From: Stieleria mannarensis
GTDB lineage: Bacteria; Planctomycetota; Planctomycetia; Pirellulales; Pirellulaceae
Length of the DNA: 41,013 bases
Assembly: GCF_014154935.1 (NCBI RefSeq)
Contig: NZ_JACEHH010000064.1
Span: 1-41,013 of the forward strand
Reading direction: 5' to 3'
Of this stretch, positions 40,306-41,013 are shown piece by piece. The position numbers were made by a program, and so were the translations under genes. The notes beneath the pieces were generated by a model. The model searched no databases. It worked only from the letters and a program-made list of their open reading frames with translations, and was not told the origin of the DNA. Within the stretch, counting starts at the first letter, position 1. Each line of letters starts with the position of its first letter.

Positions 40306-41013
40306 TCAAGCCAGCTCGGCACCGATCCGGCCGAGCCATTCGCCACGCTTTCGGCGATGGACGATCCAGCCGATGCTTGCAACCAGGGCGATTGCCCAGA
40401 ACGCTCTTTCGCTGCTCGACGACGCCCGTCGTTTGGTCGGATGGGTGCCCGGCACAACGGCGAAAACCTCAGCCGTCTTTGCACGGTGGTACCGATTCCG
40501 GACCGCTTTGAGAATCGGGATACCGGATTTCGATGCCAAAGCGGTGAACGCATAGGGAGTGGAATTTAGCGATACCGTGAACTGATCACCGTCCTGTGTC
40601 AGCTTCGGCTTTCGGCTGACGAGATTACCGCGTTCGTCCAACTGGTCGGCAAAAAATGACCTCATTTGCTTTTCGTACAGCTTGACCAAAACAACGGGGA
40701 TCTTTGCATCGTCCTTCGTCGTCCATGATGCCAGTTTCGTCGTCGCTTGCCCGGGCCCGTAATTTTGGCGAAAGTGTGCTTCGACACGATGGTGGCTGCG
40801 ATAGGGAACCCAATTCACTTTCGACGGCGTTGACGCTGGGTTGCGAGCGGCCGGGGTTTGGACAGTAGCGTCCGACCAGTGGAGGAAACCGCCTTCGAAA
40901 CCAGCAAAGCTTGGCAGTTTCGCGCCCGCTTCGATGGATCGGACGTGGATCGGCTTGGGCCGAAAGTCATCCTCGGTCCGCTTGTCTTCTTGCGTTTTCT
41001 GACCAAAAAAGAC
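40306..41013 (-). CDS. C-terminal part of a protein of unknown function, single terminal membrane segment
   Basis: The frame is open without a stop from the stop codon at 40306 to the window edge (236 codons), so the start lies outside. The visible part contains KLPSFAGFEGGFLHWSDATV, SKVNWVPYRSHHRVEAHF, KIPVVLVKLYEKQMRSFFAD, QDGDQFTVSLNSTPYAFTAL and a C-terminal hydrophobic segment AFWAIALVASIGWIVHRRKR near the end, followed by basic residues. That suggests an exported protein held by a C-terminal anchor. There is no domain I recognise. A GTG at 40818 could be an internal start, but upstream codons read on in the same style. Confidence 0.6.
   Translation of the reverse strand, partial: VFFGQKTQEDKRTEDDFRPKPIHVRSIEAGAKLPSFAGFEGGFLHWSDATVQTPAARNPASTPSKVNWVPYRSHHRVEAHFRQNYGPGQATTKLASWTTKDDAKIPVVLVKLYEKQMRSFFADQLDERGNLVSRKPKLTQDGDQFTVSLNSTPYAFTALASKSGIPILKAVRNRYHRAKTAEVFAVVPGTHPTKRRASSSSERAFWAIALVASIGWIVHRRKRGEWLGRIGAELA

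Overview
The window is GC-rich bacterial DNA with the hallmarks of a planctomycete, most likely a Pirellulaceae member (Rhodopirellula/Stieleria-like). The grounds are: many exported proteins without assignable function, cysteine-rich secreted proteins, a PEGA lipoprotein, a secreted protein with a CxxCH haem-type motif, an ECF sigma factor joined to a Ser/Thr kinase, a DUF1559 (prepilin-like) gene fragment, weak Shine-Dalgarno signals, and intergenic spacers full of short tandem and inverted repeats. The assignment is inferred from gene content alone.

Layout. 0.2-2.2 kb: a 36-bp tandem repeat, then an AAA+ ATPase. 2.3-6.1 kb: envelope proteins (PEGA lipoprotein, Cys/Pro-rich exported protein, NHL-type propeller, Cys-rich beta-barrel-like protein). 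6.1-10.6 kb: two heptamer tandem arrays, a thioredoxin-fold exported protein behind an AraC regulator, and a divergent DapA-like lyase plus Old-Yellow-Enzyme-like pair. 10.6-16.4 kb: WecB-type UDP-GlcNAc 2-epimerase, a 641-residue disordered acidic/arginine-rich protein, UppP, and a divergent DUF368 (PopT-type) protein. 16.4-26.8 kb: a secreted CxxCH protein, two GT-B-like glycosyltransferases, an OleD-like reductase, planctomycete hypotheticals, a polysaccharide flippase and a family 2 glycosyltransferase. 26.8-27.2 kb: a nested inverted-repeat element. 27.2-34.9 kb: a cold-shock/DUF1294 fusion translationally coupled to a giant exported protein, a solo GroES-like protein, and an ECF sigma factor overlapping a sensor-type Ser/Thr kinase. 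35.1-38.6 kb: an XylR-like regulator divergent from a Gfo/Idh/MocA oxidoreductase and QueG. 38.6-40.3 kb: a graveyard of hexamer repeats, an IS66 TnpA remnant, and a DUF1559 gene cut by a decayed ISAs1 element. A gene of unknown function runs off the right edge.

How the genes fit together. Much of the middle can be read as surface-glycan metabolism: WecB supplies UDP-ManNAc, UppP and PopT regenerate the undecaprenyl-phosphate carrier, the glycosyltransferases build glycans and the flippase exports them. They are dispersed rather than in one operon, so a shared pathway is inference. The second coherent unit is regulatory: an ECF sigma factor whose stop codon overlaps the start of a kinase with two membrane segments, an extracytoplasmic sensor region and a C-terminal kinase domain. 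No complete unknown defence system, CRISPR array, tRNA or rRNA is visible. The most unusual items are the disordered 641-residue protein, the TAGTG-coupled cold-shock/DUF1294 pair, the sigma/sensor-kinase unit and the nested inverted-repeat element.
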